From positions 1 through 64,000 of the forward strand of contig NZ_JAHQCW010000035.1 of NCBI RefSeq assembly GCF_019042275.1: 64,000 nt of DNA, written 5' to 3'. Positions 1 to 8,711 of this stretch are shown in pieces. Both the position numbers and the translations under genes were made by a program. The notes beneath the pieces were generated by a model, which was given only the letters and a program-made list of their open reading frames with translations, was not told the DNA's origin and did no database searches. Positions within the stretch are counted from its first letter, which is position 1. Every line of letters begins with the position of its first letter. Source of the stretch: Diplocloster agilis (GTDB lineage: Bacteria; Bacillota; Clostridia; Lachnospirales; Lachnospiraceae).

Positions 1-105
1 TGTGTTCCCGGTTCAGAGGCTCTTGCCCGTCGGACGTGAAGTCCGCCGTGCATCCTGAACCCGGCTTTCCGATTTCACTAAGCGTATTCACAGCCGCCCC
101 ATGCA
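1..105. repeat. Copy of a dispersed element (partial at window edge)
   Basis: The first ~105 bases closely match 41846-41950, the loop and first part of the right arm of the giant palindrome at 41600-42111. Shared landmarks are the run GCTCTTGCCCGTCGGACGTG, the small hairpin CGGAC-gtgaa-GTCCG, and GATTTCACTAAG followed by CACAGCCGCCC. The left part of this copy would lie before the window, so it cannot be seen whether it is also palindromic. It lies upstream of the two-component operon and encodes nothing recognisable. Confidence 0.8.
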
Positions 106-107
106 CT

Positions 108-290
108 CCCAGGGAGATACAAAAGAACCCGGCCGCCCGGAGCGTCCCCATATACCGCCCGCGGTTCCAAGCCGTAAGCAGCGGACAACCGAAGCCCCCA
201 GGGAGATACAAAAGTCCCGGCCGCCCGGAGCGTCCCCGGATACCGCCTGCGGTTCCAAGCTGTAAGCAGCGGCATCCGAAGCCCCCAGGA
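108..290. repeat. Two tandem ~89-bp direct repeats
   Basis: The sequence CCCAGGGAGATACAAAAG at 108 recurs at 197, and the following GGCCGCCCGGAGCGTCCCC and GCGGTTCCAAG blocks recur at the same spacing, giving two near-identical units of about 89 bases. A third truncated start (CCCAGGAAG) appears near 284. The unit is GC-rich, non-coding by appearance, and directly abuts the dispersed element at 1-105. Stretch 1-396 carries no gene that I can support. Confidence 0.8.
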
Positions 291-396
291 AGAGCGCGAA
301 GTTAGTACGACAGATCCTTTCCCTTTTCGCGGAGACATCCGAATTGGGCGGCTGCCGCAGGCAGCCTGCATCCCGCAAATATACCTTTATATTAAG

Positions 397-425
397 TTGA
401 CAATTAGAAAAAATCCCAATACAAT
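397..425 (+). promoter_or_regulatory. Sigma-A-type promoter of the two-component operon
   Basis: TTGACA at 397-402, a 17-base spacer and TACAAT at 420-425 form a near-consensus housekeeping promoter about 90 bases before the response-regulator start. Confidence 0.7.
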
Positions 426-515
426 AAATTAGTAAAGAAGTTTTACAATAATTGGTTTTTGGAAAATTTTGCAATAAAATTTTTTGGGTGATTCTAATAA
501 AAAGGGGTAAAATGG

Positions 516-2126
516 ATGCTGTTAAGAGTTGTCATCGCGGATGATGAGGATAAAGTATGCCAGCTTATATATGGGCTGATCGACTGGCAGGCGCTGGGAA
601 TGGAAGTGGCCGGGATCGCCCATAACGGACTGGAAGCTTTGGAAATGGTGGAGTCGTTAAAACCCGATCTGATGATTACGGATATCCGGATGCCGGGGTA
701 CGACGGGCTGGAATTGATCGAACGTTCCAAGGCGGTCAGCGACACACTGGAATTTATCATTATCAGCGGCTACCGGCATTTTGAATACGCGCAGCATGCG
801 ATCAAATACGGAGTCGGCGACTATCTGCTCAAACCGATTAAGAAGGAAGAATTGACCCATACACTGGAACAGATAGCGGAAAAACATAAGCTTCGAACCG
901 AGCGGATCAGCAAGGAAGAACGTCTGAAAATGCGGCTGCAAAGCGATATCGATAGGCTGAGGGCCAATTTATTTATGGAAGTGATGCAAAAACACGATAT
1001 GGAGAGCCTGACTCTTGAGAAGGTGAACGAAGATTACCATTATCACTTTCGGGAGGGCTGTTTCCAGGTCGTTGTCGTAAAATATGACTGTGGCGTGGAT
1101 GAACAGTATGACAGCAGCATTAAGGTGCTGGAAGAGAAGGTCGTTCAGATTATGAACCGGCTGCTTGGAAATGAATGCTTCGATATGGAGCATTTCGGAC
1201 TGGAAAACAGCAGCTATTATCTGCTGAATTACGACCCGGCCCATAAGAAACAGATCAGAAAGCAGCTAAAAGAAGTGCTGGATGAGCTGAGCGTGCAAAA
1301 GAGCGCGTTTGGGTATGTGGAATTTACGATCGGTGCGGGAGATGCGGCGGACCGTATCGGCGGCATAGCCGAATCCTATGAAAATGCCTGCCGGGCAGCT
1401 GCGGAACGGCTGGTGGAGGGGACCGGACGGCTGATCGATCATGTGGAGATTCATGATCAGAAAGAGCATACGGACGTTCTGCTGTCAGCCTTTAACAAAG
1501 CCATGGATCAGGCGCTGGAGGTCCTGAATAAGGACGCGGTGTTGAGAACGGTCTCGCAGCTTGAGGAGTCGGTGGGATCGATCCCTGAAATAAACGGAGT
1601 CGATATTATCGCTGTAGTAATGGAAGCCTGTAACACTTACGTGATGCTGGTGAAAAAGAACCAGCTTCCGTTTTCGAACGCGGGAATACCGGAGAAATTT
1701 GAAAAATACGCGCTCCGGTGCGGCAAACCGGACGAAATCTTCCGGTATTTATCCGATCTGATATCCGAATCCATGGATTCCATCTTAAAGGATAAGCAGG
1801 AGGAAAATATAAGGCCCATCCGGCAGGCGAAACAATACATACAGCAGAATTATATGAAGTCCATTACGCTGGACGATGTGAGCAGTGTGGCGGGATTCAA
1901 CGCGACCTATTTCAGCTCGCTTTTCAAAAAAGAGACGGGCAGTAATTTTGTGGAGTATTTGTCTGAGATCCGCATGAACCGCGCGAAGGATCTTCTGAAG
2001 GAGACGAATATGAGCATCGCGGCTGTCTGTGAAGCGGTCGGTTACAACGATTTGAAGCATTTTACCAAGAGCTTTAAGAAGGCTGCCGGCATCAAGCCGG
2101 GTGAGTACCGGAAACTGTACTCGTAG
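516..2126 (+). CDS. YesN-like response regulator, REC plus AraC-type HTH
   Basis: Response regulator of 536 residues. An N-terminal receiver domain (about 1-120) shows the acidic pair D9-D10, the phospho-acceptor D56 in ITDIRMPG and the conserved K106 in YLLKP. A long central region (about 130-425) resembles that of YesN-type regulators. The C-terminal ~105 residues are an AraC-type double helix-turn-helix ending in GIKPGEYR. The start at 516 gives the canonical receiver beginning MLLRVVIADDE; another ATG at 512 is in the wrong frame. The kinase gene follows after 11 bases, so the two are surely co-transcribed. In this family such regulators control adjacent sugar-transport genes; here the RbsABC-type importer 2.7 kb downstream is the obvious target, by inference. 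Confidence 0.93.
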   Translation: MLLRVVIADDEDKVCQLIYGLIDWQALGMEVAGIAHNGLEALEMVESLKPDLMITDIRMPGYDGLELIERSKAVSDTLEFIIISGYRHFEYAQHAIKYGVGDYLLKPIKKEELTHTLEQIAEKHKLRTERISKEERLKMRLQSDIDRLRANLFMEVMQKHDMESLTLEKVNEDYHYHFREGCFQVVVVKYDCGVDEQYDSSIKVLEEKVVQIMNRLLGNECFDMEHFGLENSSYYLLNYDPAHKKQIRKQLKEVLDELSVQKSAFGYVEFTIGAGDAADRIGGIAESYENACRAAAERLVEGTGRLIDHVEIHDQKEHTDVLLSAFNKAMDQALEVLNKDAVLRTVSQLEESVGSIPEINGVDIIAVVMEACNTYVMLVKKNQLPFSNAGIPEKFEKYALRCGKPDEIFRYLSDLISESMDSILKDKQEENIRPIRQAKQYIQQNYMKSITLDDVSSVAGFNATYFSSLFKKETGSNFVEYLSEIRMNRAKDLLKETNMSIAAVCEAVGYNDLKHFTKSFKKAAGIKPGEYRKLYS

Positions 2127-2137
2127 GAGATGTCCAT

Positions 2138-3172
2138 ATGAAAAAGAAGCCGACCCATTACCTGTCTTACCGCATGAAATTCATGTCCGCCGGCCTGGCA
2201 GCGATCCTCCTGCTGCTGCTGACCGCGCTGTCTTTCGCCGCGCTGCGGGACAGTGTGTTCGTGATCCCTGCGATCCTTTCCTGGATCTTAAGCTTTGCCT
2301 GGGGATATATCTGTCTGAACTGGCTGTACCGCCCTTATAAGGAGAATGCCAAGGTGCTGCACCTTTTCGTGACCGGCTACCTCTTTGAAGGGGTATTTGA
2401 CCAACGGGTGGACATGAACCCGGAGACATCCCAGGCTATGGACAAATTCAGGGATATGATCAAAACCGACGAGCTGATCAGCGCTTCTAAGAAACAGGCG
2501 CAATATCTGGCGCTGCAGAACCAGATCAATCCCCATTTCCTGTACAATACGCTGGAGGGAATCCGGGGCGAGACCATGAACGCGGGGCTGGAGCATGTGG
2601 CAAAAATGACGGAAGCCCTGGCTACCTTCTTCCGCTACACCATTTCCAACGTGGAGCATCTGGTGACGCTGGAGGATGAGCTGAAAAACGTGAGGAATTA
2701 CTATATTATCCAGCAGTACCGCTTCGGTGAACGGCTGTCTTTGCATATCGAAGACCGGACGGAAGAAGAGGAGGAAGCGATGCAGTACCGGCTTCCTAAA
2801 CTGACGCTGCAGCCGATCGTGGAAAATTCTATCTTCCATGGGATCGAGCGGAAGATCGGCAGGGGAACCCTGGAAATCAAGATCGAGACCACTCCGAAGC
2901 GTCTGATTATTACCGTGTCGGACGACGGGCTTGGGATCGAGCGGGAGTACCTGGATGAACTGAACTTAAAATTAAACAGCAGTTCCATAGACAACGTCAA
3001 GGCGTACACCGACGCCAAGGGCGGCATCGCCATTGTGAATGTAAACAGCCGGATCAAGCTGCTGTTCGGGGAAGAATACGGCATCTGTATTTACAGCACC
3101 AGGAACGTGGGGACGGATGTGGAGATCACATTGCCCCTGATTAAGAAAGATATGATGAAGGAAGTTCTATGA
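2138..3172 (+). CDS. YesM/LytS-type histidine kinase lacking an extracellular sensor
   Basis: Sensor histidine kinase of 344 residues. Two membrane helices (about 18-37 and 41-63) are joined by only a few residues, so there is no extracytoplasmic sensor domain, unlike classical YesM kinases with a large dCache-type domain. The His_kinase domain has the phospho-acceptor H133 in NQINPHFLYNTLE. The ATPase domain shows the N-box around N230 (VENSIFHG) and the G-box SDDGLGIE at about 261-268. The last codon overlaps the start of the next gene by four bases (ATGA), indicating translational coupling with the degenerate ABC protein. The architecture matches intramembrane-sensing kinases, which usually get their signal from a partner membrane protein. 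Confidence 0.92.
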   Translation: MKKKPTHYLSYRMKFMSAGLAAILLLLLTALSFAALRDSVFVIPAILSWILSFAWGYICLNWLYRPYKENAKVLHLFVTGYLFEGVFDQRVDMNPETSQAMDKFRDMIKTDELISASKKQAQYLALQNQINPHFLYNTLEGIRGETMNAGLEHVAKMTEALATFFRYTISNVEHLVTLEDELKNVRNYYIIQQYRFGERLSLHIEDRTEEEEEAMQYRLPKLTLQPIVENSIFHGIERKIGRGTLEIKIETTPKRLIITVSDDGLGIEREYLDELNLKLNSSSIDNVKAYTDAKGGIAIVNVNSRIKLLFGEEYGICIYSTRNVGTDVEITLPLIKKDMMKEVL

Positions 3173-4626
3173 GAGAAGAAATTCTAAGACTCGAGAACGT
3201 AACCCGGGTAGTGGATGACGTGGTACTTCTGGATAATCTGAACCTGCATATTTTCCGCGGGGAGATCATGGGAGTCATCAGCTTAAACGGTTATGGACAG
3301 GAGAGTTTAATTGAACTGATTAGCCAGAATCTGCCGATCCTTTACGGGCGGATTTATTTTCATGAGGAGCTGGTCAATAATTACGCCCATAGTTCGTATA
3401 CGCGGAATAAGGTTTATGTGATCGAGGATCCCACCAAGCTGGTAAAAGACCTGTCTGTGGCGGATAATGTATTTGTACTGCGCAGAGGTTTCCGGAAATA
3501 TATCATCAATTCCCATGTGCTGAACCGGCAGCTTAGAAGGCTGATGGACGGGCTGGGAATCCGGATTGACGGAAGAACCCTGGTGGAGGATCTGTCTCCC
3601 TTTGAAAAATGCGCCGTGGAACTCTTAAAGGCGGTGACCATGGGCGTGAAGCTGATCGTGGTGAAAGATATCAGCAACTTTATCAGCACGGCCGATCTGG
3701 CAAAATTCCAGAGACTGCTGCGGCATTATACCGCTCAGGGAGTCTCCTTTTTATATGTCTGCAACCACCATGAGGAGGGGTTCAAAATATGTGACCGGAT
3801 CTCCCTGATGGAAAATGGTAAAATTCTAAAAGTCTTGGAAAATTCCAAGTTTCGCAGGGAATTCATCAAGCCGTATTATGTGGACGCCTTCCACCGGGAA
3901 GAGATTCCCTATAAAGAGGGAAAAGGCGTACTGCGTTTCCGGGATGTGGTGACGGATACTATGGACGGCTTAAGCTTCCACGTTGAAAAAGGGGAGTGCG
4001 TGATCCTATTGGATATGGACCGGACGGTGATGGATGATATCGTCCGGATTATGAACGGCGAAATGAGTGTGGAATCCGGAGAGGTCTGCGTGGATGAGAA
4101 ATCCTACCAGGTGAATTCCTCCAGGGAAGCTCTGCGGGAGGGAGTTGCCTTCATCGGCCAGTATCCGGTGCCCGGTATGCTGTTCGAGGATATGAGTTAC
4201 ATTGAAAATCTATGTTTTCTGTTGGGAGAGAAGACGCAGGGGATATGGTCCGACCGGAAAGTCCAAAAAAGTGTCGGCAAAGAGTATGAACCGCTCATAG
4301 GACCGGACATCCACGCCAAAGACATTACCGAATTAAGTCTTAGTTCCCTCTACAAGCTCGTCTATTACCGGGTTCACGTCTACCGCCCGAAGATCTTATT
4401 CTGCGTCCAGCCATTCGCGGACGCGGATATGCCGCTGCGTTCCCAGATCATCCTGCTGCTGCGGCAGCTGAAAAAGAAGGGCATCGCGGTGGTCATCCTG
4501 GCGACCAGTTTTTCGGATTCCCTGATGGCAGCCGACCGGATGCTCCAGGTGGAAAACGGGAAATTAAGACAGGAATACGACCGGTCCCAGTTCTATCATT
4601 TTAGCCAGGACGCAACCGTTCTCTAA
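3169..4626 (+). CDS. Degenerate RbsA-like tandem ABC ATPase (pseudo-ATPase)
   Basis: 485 residues with the two-cassette layout of sugar-importer ATPases of the RbsA/XylG type, but the catalytic motifs are gone in both halves. The first Walker A position (about 35-45) reads GVISLNGYGQES with no GKS/T, the signature reads LSPFEKC (about 142-148), and Walker B reads KLIVVKDISN (161-170) with no DEP. In the second half the P-loop position (about 276-290) is GECVILLDMDRTVMD, the signature position is LSLSSLYK, and Walker B is PKILFCVQPFAD. The frame is intact and the gene is fused by ATGA overlap to the kinase gene. I infer a non-hydrolytic adaptor that binds an RbsC-type permease or the kinase. 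Binding of nucleotide cannot be excluded from sequence alone. Confidence 0.85.
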   Translation: MREEILRLENVTRVVDDVVLLDNLNLHIFRGEIMGVISLNGYGQESLIELISQNLPILYGRIYFHEELVNNYAHSSYTRNKVYVIEDPTKLVKDLSVADNVFVLRRGFRKYIINSHVLNRQLRRLMDGLGIRIDGRTLVEDLSPFEKCAVELLKAVTMGVKLIVVKDISNFISTADLAKFQRLLRHYTAQGVSFLYVCNHHEEGFKICDRISLMENGKILKVLENSKFRREFIKPYYVDAFHREEIPYKEGKGVLRFRDVVTDTMDGLSFHVEKGECVILLDMDRTVMDDIVRIMNGEMSVESGEVCVDEKSYQVNSSREALREGVAFIGQYPVPGMLFEDMSYIENLCFLLGEKTQGIWSDRKVQKSVGKEYEPLIGPDIHAKDITELSLSSLYKLVYYRVHVYRPKILFCVQPFADADMPLRSQIILLLRQLKKKGIAVVILATSFSDSLMAADRMLQVENGKLRQEYDRSQFYHFSQDATVL

Positions 4627-4732
4627 CATTTCTAAATGTGAAAATCTACCAAAAAATCACAACTACATTTGGCAATATTGTACATGTAGAACAAGAATAC
4701 CAGAAGAAAAGCCCTATAATTCAAAATCCATC

Positions 4733-4751
4733 CCCCTTACGGATCAAGGGG
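4733..4751. promoter_or_regulatory. Short hairpin ahead of the importer genes
   Basis: CCCCTT-acggatc-AAGGGG is a six-pair hairpin in the 183-base gap between the pseudo-ATPase and RbsA genes. A TATAAT lies just upstream at 4715-4720 but lacks a good -35 box, so the importer may have its own promoter or be read through from the regulator genes. The hairpin is not followed by a T-run. Confidence 0.4.
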
Positions 4752-4809
4752 CTGTTTGCTATACTGTTTACACAGAACAAGAGAAAGTGTAAGGTCGGGT
4801 GATGGAAGA

Positions 4810-6333
4810 ATGCAGGATTATATAGTCGAGATTAACCATGTGAGTAAGACGTTCCCTGGTGTAAAAGCCCTGGACGATGTCTCCTTCAATCTGCGGTCGG
4901 GAGAAGTCATGGCGCTGCTGGGTGAAAACGGAGCCGGGAAATCCACATTGATGAAAGTGCTGAGCGGGGTATACACAAGGGACAGCGGCGAAGTGAAAAT
5001 CTTCGGCAAACCCCAGGGTGATATGACGCCGAAGCTGGCGCAGGAATTAGGAGTGGCTATTATTCACCAGGAATTGAATATGTGCGCGCATTTGTCTGTG
5101 GCGGAGAACATATTCCTGGGACGGGAAGAGATACATACAGGAGTGCTGGCAAACCGGCAGATGTGCAAAAAGGCCCGGGAGGTACTGGAACGGTTAAATA
5201 TCGATATCGATCCCAACACGATCGTGGGGGACCTGCAGGTGTCCAAGCAGCAGATGGTGGAGATCGCGAAAGCGCTGGCCACCAACGCGAAAATCCTGAT
5301 TATGGATGAACCTACATCCGCGCTGACCTCCAAAGAGATTGATGATTTATTCGGTATTATTCAAAAGCTGAAAGCGCAGGGGTGCGGAATTGTCTATATT
5401 TCCCACCGGCTGGAAGAGCTGCAGCACATTGTTGACCGGGTAACCATTATGAGGGATGGAAAATATATCACGGATATGAACTTCGCGGACACGAACCTGG
5501 AAGAAATCATTTCCCTGATGGTTGGCCGCGAGATCAAAGAGAAATTCCCGCGGGTACAGTGCGCGCGGGGAAAAAAGATCTTTGAAGTCAAGGGATTAAA
5601 CGCCGGAAAGATGGTCCGGAATGTAAATATGGAGCTGTACGAGGGAGAGATCGTCGGAATCGCCGGACTAATGGGCGCGGGCCGGACGGAGACCACCAGG
5701 GCAATCTTTGGCGTGGACCCGAAGGAGAGCGGGGAAATTATCCTGGACGGGAAGCCGGTGACCATACACAATCCTATGGACGCCATCAAGGCCGGGATAG
5801 TGCTTGCGCCGGAGGACCGGAAAAAGGACGGCCTGTGCACCAAGCTCAGCATCCGGGAGAACATCGCCCTTCCGAACCTGGATATCCTGTGCAACAAAGG
5901 CGGTGTGGTGAACCGTAAGAAAGAGCGCGCGATGACAGAAAAAGCGGTAGTGGATCTGAAAATCAAACTGCCGAATGCGGAAGTAAACGCGGCGACACTT
6001 TCCGGAGGAAACCAGCAGAAAGTAGTAGTGGCCAAATGGCTGGCCAGAAATTCCAGAGTAGTTATTTTCGATGAGCCGACAAGAGGAATTGACGTAGCGG
6101 CAAAGGTTGAAATTTATAATCTGATGAATCAATTAAAACAGCAGGGAATCGGCGTCTTATTCGTATCCTCGGAAATGCCGGAGGTTATGGGAGTCAGTGA
6201 CCGTATTATCGTTATGTGCGACGGACGGGTCACCGGAGAATTAGGCAGAGAGACAGCCACCCAGGATATGATTCTGAAATATGCCACCAGATTTGATAAA
6301 AAAATAGAAAGTGATGCTGCGTCACAAAATTAG
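4810..6333 (+). CDS. Sugar ABC importer ATPase, RbsA/XylG family
   Basis: About 507 residues with two ATP-binding cassettes that energise import of a pentose or hexose. Cassette 1 has an intact Walker A GENGAGKST (38-46), signature LQVSKQQ and Walker B LIMDEPTSAL. Cassette 2 has the reduced P-loop GLMGAGRTE usual for this family, signature LSGGNQQK and Walker B VIFDEPTRGID. Start chosen at ATG 4810: the reading frame is open upstream only to a TTG at 4756, which would add residues unlike the family. RbsC follows 22 bases later and the binding protein after that. It contrasts directly with the motif-less homologue just upstream. Confidence 0.93.
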   Translation: MQDYIVEINHVSKTFPGVKALDDVSFNLRSGEVMALLGENGAGKSTLMKVLSGVYTRDSGEVKIFGKPQGDMTPKLAQELGVAIIHQELNMCAHLSVAENIFLGREEIHTGVLANRQMCKKAREVLERLNIDIDPNTIVGDLQVSKQQMVEIAKALATNAKILIMDEPTSALTSKEIDDLFGIIQKLKAQGCGIVYISHRLEELQHIVDRVTIMRDGKYITDMNFADTNLEEIISLMVGREIKEKFPRVQCARGKKIFEVKGLNAGKMVRNVNMELYEGEIVGIAGLMGAGRTETTRAIFGVDPKESGEIILDGKPVTIHNPMDAIKAGIVLAPEDRKKDGLCTKLSIRENIALPNLDILCNKGGVVNRKKERAMTEKAVVDLKIKLPNAEVNAATLSGGNQQKVVVAKWLARNSRVVIFDEPTRGIDVAAKVEIYNLMNQLKQQGIGVLFVSSEMPEVMGVSDRIIVMCDGRVTGELGRETATQDMILKYATRFDKKIESDAASQN

Positions 6334-6355
6334 AGGAGCTAAGGAGATAAAAACA

Positions 6356-7360
6356 ATGGAAAAGAAAGAGAAAAATAGTTTTTTTAAAAGTTTTATGGCC
6401 ATCCGCGGGATCGGGCAGGTCATAACCGTAACCATCGGCCTGATTATATTGTGTATTGTATTCGGGATCTTAAGCCCCACGTTCTTTTCGGGCCGCAATG
6501 TGACCAACCTGCTTCGCCAGGTGGCGCCTATCCTGCTGGTGGGGATCGGACAGTCCTTTGTGCTGATTACCGGGAACATTGACTTATCCATCGGTTCCGT
6601 CATCGGAATGAGCACGATGATATCCGCTACCCTGATGACCAGAGGGCTGAATCCCTGGCTGGCGGTTATCATAACCCTGGCGGCCTGCCTGGTGGTGGGA
6701 GTAGTCAACGGGACGTTAGTCGCAAAGTTTAATCTGCCGCCTTTCATTGCTACCCTGGGTACCATGACCGTGGCCAGAGGTATTGCCCAGATTGTGAATA
6801 ACAACTATAACACAGACGCCATCGGCGACGCTGCGCAGGGATTCCGGGATTTCTTCTATTACGGAAAAACCCTGGGAATATATAATCCGGTATGGATTGC
6901 CATCATACTGTTCCTGATCTTTAACTTTATACTGAGCAGGACCAGGACCGGCCGTCACACCTACGCGGTCGGAAGTAATATAGAGGCCGCCAAGCTATCC
7001 GGCGTCAACGTATTTGCGGCCGTGCTAAAAGTATATCTGGTCAGTTCCTTCTGCGCCTGCGTGGTCGGATTGATCACCTGCGCGACAGCCGGTATGGGTA
7101 CCATGGATGCTGGTAATATGTATGAAATGTACGCAGTCGCCGCTTCCGTAATCGGCGGTGTATCCACTCTGGGCGGTCAGGGATTACTGTTTGGTACTGT
7201 GATCGGCGCGTCTATCTGGGGCGTACTGCAGAACGGGCTTCAGTTCGTCGGGGCGCCCGTGGGCATGAGAAATGTAGTGATTGGGTTTATTGTTATCGTT
7301 TCCGTACTGCTGGATGTAATCATCCGGACGGGAAGAAAACCGAGAAAAAAAGCAAACTAG
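6356..7360 (+). CDS. Sugar ABC importer permease, RbsC family
   Basis: Polytopic permease of 334 residues. The sequence shows eight or more hydrophobic segments and family landmarks such as NITGNIDLSIGS-like VLITGNIDLSIGSVIG, PPFIATLGTM, RTGRHTYAVGSN and SVIGGVSTLGGQG. ATG 6356 follows AGGAG with good spacing; an upstream ATG at 6311 would overlap the RbsA end and add residues atypical of the family. It forms the channel between the lipoprotein at 7452 and the ATPase at 4810. The substrate cannot be read from sequence; ribose, xylose, galactose or a related sugar are the family options. Confidence 0.93.
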   Translation: MEKKEKNSFFKSFMAIRGIGQVITVTIGLIILCIVFGILSPTFFSGRNVTNLLRQVAPILLVGIGQSFVLITGNIDLSIGSVIGMSTMISATLMTRGLNPWLAVIITLAACLVVGVVNGTLVAKFNLPPFIATLGTMTVARGIAQIVNNNYNTDAIGDAAQGFRDFFYYGKTLGIYNPVWIAIILFLIFNFILSRTRTGRHTYAVGSNIEAAKLSGVNVFAAVLKVYLVSSFCACVVGLITCATAGMGTMDAGNMYEMYAVAASVIGGVSTLGGQGLLFGTVIGASIWGVLQNGLQFVGAPVGMRNVVIGFIVIVSVLLDVIIRTGRKPRKKAN

Positions 7361-7451
7361 CGGTTCATTAGTGGTTCATTTGATGTGGTGTCTATCGGGT
7401 GATTAAAGCACAGAGTGCTTTGATTATAAAACGAAAAGGGAGGTTTCAAAT

Positions 7452-8459
7452 ATGAAACGAAAATTATTATCAGTGCTGTTATGCGTGGGGATGATTGCCG
7501 CCATGGTATCCGGATGCGGTCAGAAGAGTGAGGAGGCTGCCGCGCCCGCCGCGGATGACGCCGCTGCAAAAGAGACAGCTGCCCCAGCCGCAGACGATGC
7601 GGAAAAAACTGCAGACTCAGGTGAAAAGGTAAAAGTTATCCTGATAACTATGGACAGTTCCGACCAGCATTGGGTTTCGGTTGACAAAGGCGCAAAAGAA
7701 GAAGCGGAAAAACTTGGCAATGTAGACTACAAGTGGATGGCGCCGGACAAAAAAGACGACGCGCAGCAGATCGAGCGTGTGAACAATGCGGTAGCCGACG
7801 GCGCGGATGCGATCATGATCGCGGCTAACGGCCCCGATGCGATCACCGCGGTTCTGGAAGACGCTAAGTCCCAGGGCGTGAAGATCATATATGTAGATTC
7901 CCCCGCCAATACGGAAGCGATGGCAACCTTTTCCACCGATAACAAAGCGGCTGGCAAGACTGCCGGAGAAGAAATGTTAAAGGCATTAAAAGCAGCCGGT
8001 AAAGAAGAAGGCAAAATCGGTATCGTAAACATCAGCGCATCCACCGATTCAACCGCAAACCGTGAGGCCGGTTTCCGGGAAGCTTTTGAAGGAACCCCCT
8101 ATGAAATCCTTGAGACCCAGTACGGTGAGGGCGATGCCGCAAAATCCCAGGATATCGCCGACAACTATATCACAGACGGCTGCGTAGGCATTTTCGGATG
8201 CAATGAAGGCGCCACAGTTGGTACCGGCAACGCCATCAAAGGAGCAGGCGGCGGTGTGATCGGCGTAGGATTTGATAAATCCGATGCGATCCTTGGCTTA
8301 ATCAAAGATGGTTCTCTGGTAGCCTGCATGGCTCAGAATCCCGATGTTATGGGAAAAATGGGTATGGATGCAGCGGTAGCCGCAGTAAAAGGCGAGCCTA
8401 TTCCCGAGACTAATGTAGATACGGGAGTATCGGTATTGACCAAAGACTCTATTCAGTAA
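7452..8459 (+). CDS. Sugar-binding lipoprotein, RbsB/periplasmic-binding family
   Basis: 335-residue substrate-binding protein. A signal peptide ends in a lipobox at MVSGC with the acylated cysteine at C22, followed by an Ala/Asp/Glu-rich linker (about 25-58) that tethers the domain to the membrane. The ligand domain begins VKVILITMDSSDQHW and follows the RbsB pattern: GADAIMIAANGPDAI, VKIIYVDSP, GIVNISAS and GIFGCNEGATVG. A strong AAGGGAGG site precedes the ATG. It is the last importer gene, separated by 91 bases from RbsC, and followed by a hairpin at 8473. The absence of an extracellular domain in the upstream kinase suggests that this importer, not the kinase, meets the sugar. Confidence 0.93.
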   Translation: MKRKLLSVLLCVGMIAAMVSGCGQKSEEAAAPAADDAAAKETAAPAADDAEKTADSGEKVKVILITMDSSDQHWVSVDKGAKEEAEKLGNVDYKWMAPDKKDDAQQIERVNNAVADGADAIMIAANGPDAITAVLEDAKSQGVKIIYVDSPANTEAMATFSTDNKAAGKTAGEEMLKALKAAGKEEGKIGIVNISASTDSTANREAGFREAFEGTPYEILETQYGEGDAAKSQDIADNYITDGCVGIFGCNEGATVGTGNAIKGAGGGVIGVGFDKSDAILGLIKDGSLVACMAQNPDVMGKMGMDAAVAAVKGEPIPETNVDTGVSVLTKDSIQ

Positions 8460-8472
8460 TTTATAATTATAA

Positions 8473-8496
8473 AAGAGTTTCGCTTGCGAAACTCTT
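8473..8496. terminator. 11-bp hairpin after the importer operon
   Basis: AAGAGTTTCGC (8473-8483) pairs perfectly with GCGAAACTCTT (8486-8496). No T-run follows on the plus strand, while on the minus strand the hairpin is followed by TTTATAATTAT, so it may act for either direction. Confidence 0.6.
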
Positions 8497-8557
8497 CGCC
8501 TGCGGCGGGCCGTGTAAGCGGCATCTTCCTTCCCGCCGCAGTGCGATCCCCCGAAGG

Positions 8558-8688
8558 GCTTTTTATTCCATAGGCGCACTTTCCTATGGAATAAAAAGCA
8601 CACAGGCCGGGGGCCAGCGCTGGTATACGAAAGGGAACCGGAAATGGGTTCGCTTAACGGATGCCGGCGCAGGCCCTCGGCCTGTGTG
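8558..8688. repeat. Nested palindromic element
   Basis: A 17-bp perfect inverted repeat, GCTTTTTATTCCATAGG (8558-8574) and its complement at 8583-8599 with an eight-base loop, is followed by an 11-bp perfect pair CACACAGGCCG (8599-8609) / CGGCCTGTGTG (8678-8688). The first hairpin is homologous, in inverse orientation, to 52851-52886 (31 of 36 bases match), so it belongs to a dispersed family. It lies at the point where the KilA-N gene is cut off. Confidence 0.8.
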
Positions 8689-8711
8689 TAACTGGTATTG
8701 AAACTGCCACC

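Noticed and set aside
4756-4809. TTG start for the RbsA gene
   Set aside because: Adds 18 residues foreign to the family; ATG 4810 gives the usual N-terminus.
8298-8711. Continuation of the KilA-N frame to 313 residues
   Set aside because: These codons read the complement of the sugar-binding gene end and the palindromic repeat; residues do not look like the family, so only 8712-9239 is kept.
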